From positions 57,509,359-57,573,358 of the forward strand of contig OX375877.1 in assembly GCA_947359465.1 (NCBI GenBank): a stretch of DNA of 64,000 nucleotides, given 5' to 3'. The position numbers and the translations under genes were made by a program. A model generated the notes under the pieces. It saw only the letters and a program-made list of their open reading frames with translations. It was not told the origin of the DNA and made no database searches. The DNA is from Metellina segmentata (lineage: Eukaryota; Arthropoda; Arachnida; Araneae; Tetragnathidae). Each line of letters starts with the position of its first letter. The first letter of the stretch is position 1. Positions 63,126-64,000 of the stretch are shown piece after piece.

Positions 63126-64000
63126 GCGATATAAATAATCAAGCGACCTCTTTGAATCTTCTCTACTGTTAAAATTTCTCAAATGAAGGGGGTGGTATGT
63201 TTTTCTCCAGCGACTGTACATTTAATTACAACCCTATTTCGTAAACATTAATAAAATTGTAGCTCTAGAAAACAATTAAAATTCTGAGAAATTTTCGTTT
63301 TTCTGTAATAAATTTTTCTTTTACTGCTCCCTCCTCGCCAACCTCCGGGAATTACTTTGCAATCCGTTTCGGTTATTCACAAACATACACTCCTTTGGCA
63401 GAGTCAAACTCCTGCGACTGCGAAACTTTCTTAACAATTCGTTGATCCTGATTTTCTGATCTGTACTTAATCGGCAAACCGTCTAAGAATCGAGCGAAAA
63501 AACGAGCATGACGTCACTGCGAGATTCAAGGGCATCTGGCAAATCCGTTAGTCAGAAAATGTAACCTTTATTATCGCAAAGGCTATAGCTCCGCGATCTA
63601 AAAAATACGAAATTTGTATGACCAACTTTTGTTCGCATTGAGTATATTTATTAACCAATTTAAAAAATATTCTACCGTAAAAAAGAGGAAATTCTAAGGT
63701 TTCCTGTGATGTTTTTAAATTTAAAAACCAATAGTAATATGATATAGATAGGACGGTTTTAAGAAAAGAAACCAAAATGTCCCGATTTTTCCAGAATTAA
63801 AAAATTATTATCAGTAAAAACATTGACACATACTATTTAGGCTAAAAGAGTCGCTAAGAAAAGAAAACCTGTCGTACTTTGATCAATTAAATACGATGAG
63901 AAATTAAAACAAAACTTATGCAATTTTATTTTTATTTATTAAAAGACCATTTTTTTTACATGCAACTCACAAAATGGTTTAGGTTGAACTAGGTCTACCT
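63126..64000. other. Upstream sequence, no gene seen
   Basis: AT-rich, with a relatively GC-rich patch at 63330-63545. I found no exon encoding a signal peptide in phase with exon 1, and no recognisable repeat. Confidence 0.5.

Noticed and set aside
63548..63775. Signal-peptide exon of the protease gene
   Set aside because: The hydrophobic start does not begin at a clear ATG and no donor in phase 0 was found near it.

Overview
This is an AT-rich animal nuclear sequence, most likely from an arthropod. It has spliced exons with GT/AG borders, large introns, TA and CA microsatellites and a dense, nested load of retrotransposons and DNA transposons. The transposon families seen (Tc1, mariner, hAT-like, Mutator-like, Helitron, BEL/Pao, Ty3, CR1-like, Penelope-like) and the host protein type (CUB plus S1 protease, common in insect haemolymph, saliva and venom) fit an arthropod. 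I cannot name the species.

One host gene was found, and it runs across almost the whole window on the minus strand. It has twelve exons, from 62427 down to 1904. They join in phase with clean acceptors and donors to give 1746 nt, that is 581 residues plus a stop. The first exon and signal peptide lie beyond the right edge or were not recognised. The predicted protein is CUB1, CUB2, a short proline-rich linker, then a trypsin-fold serine protease with an intact catalytic triad but an unusual S1 pocket. Almost everything else lies in its introns or just past its 3' end.

Layout from left to right. 1-1740: decayed BEL/Pao element (minus). 1904-9647: protease and linker exons; the intron at 4957-7641 holds a roughly 970-bp tandem repeat with tRNA-like SINE sequence. 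9648-21952: large intron with a Ty3-type LTR element (10350-20641) whose integrase lies before reverse transcriptase (Gmr1-like order) and which carries a nested CR1-like LINE; then a hAT-type MITE (21153-21771). 21953-23431: CUB2 exons. 23432-47219: 23.8-kb intron with a second Ty3 element broken by a Mutator-like element, a mariner fragment, an LTR broken by a long-TIR DNA transposon that itself holds a Helitron, and a Penelope-like element with pseudo-LTRs and an N-terminal GIY-YIG domain. 47220-50291: CUB1 exons around a hAT-type repeat cluster. 50292-62372: intron with two Tc1-like elements; the second is split by another copy of the long-TIR transposon, which holds a BEL/Pao element. 62373-64000: first visible exon and unassigned sequence.

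The most novel observation is the pair of related long-TIR transposons at 31984-41194 and 53741-61634. Both begin TAGGGTGG, have TIRs of roughly 340-370 bp, are flanked by 8-bp target duplications, and encode the same decayed protein with conserved CPxFG, CKC-CTC, CDGT, CxxH and FPCH motifs. I cannot assign this protein to a transposase superfamily with certainty. All transposon genes seen carry stops or frameshifts, whereas the protease exons are intact.
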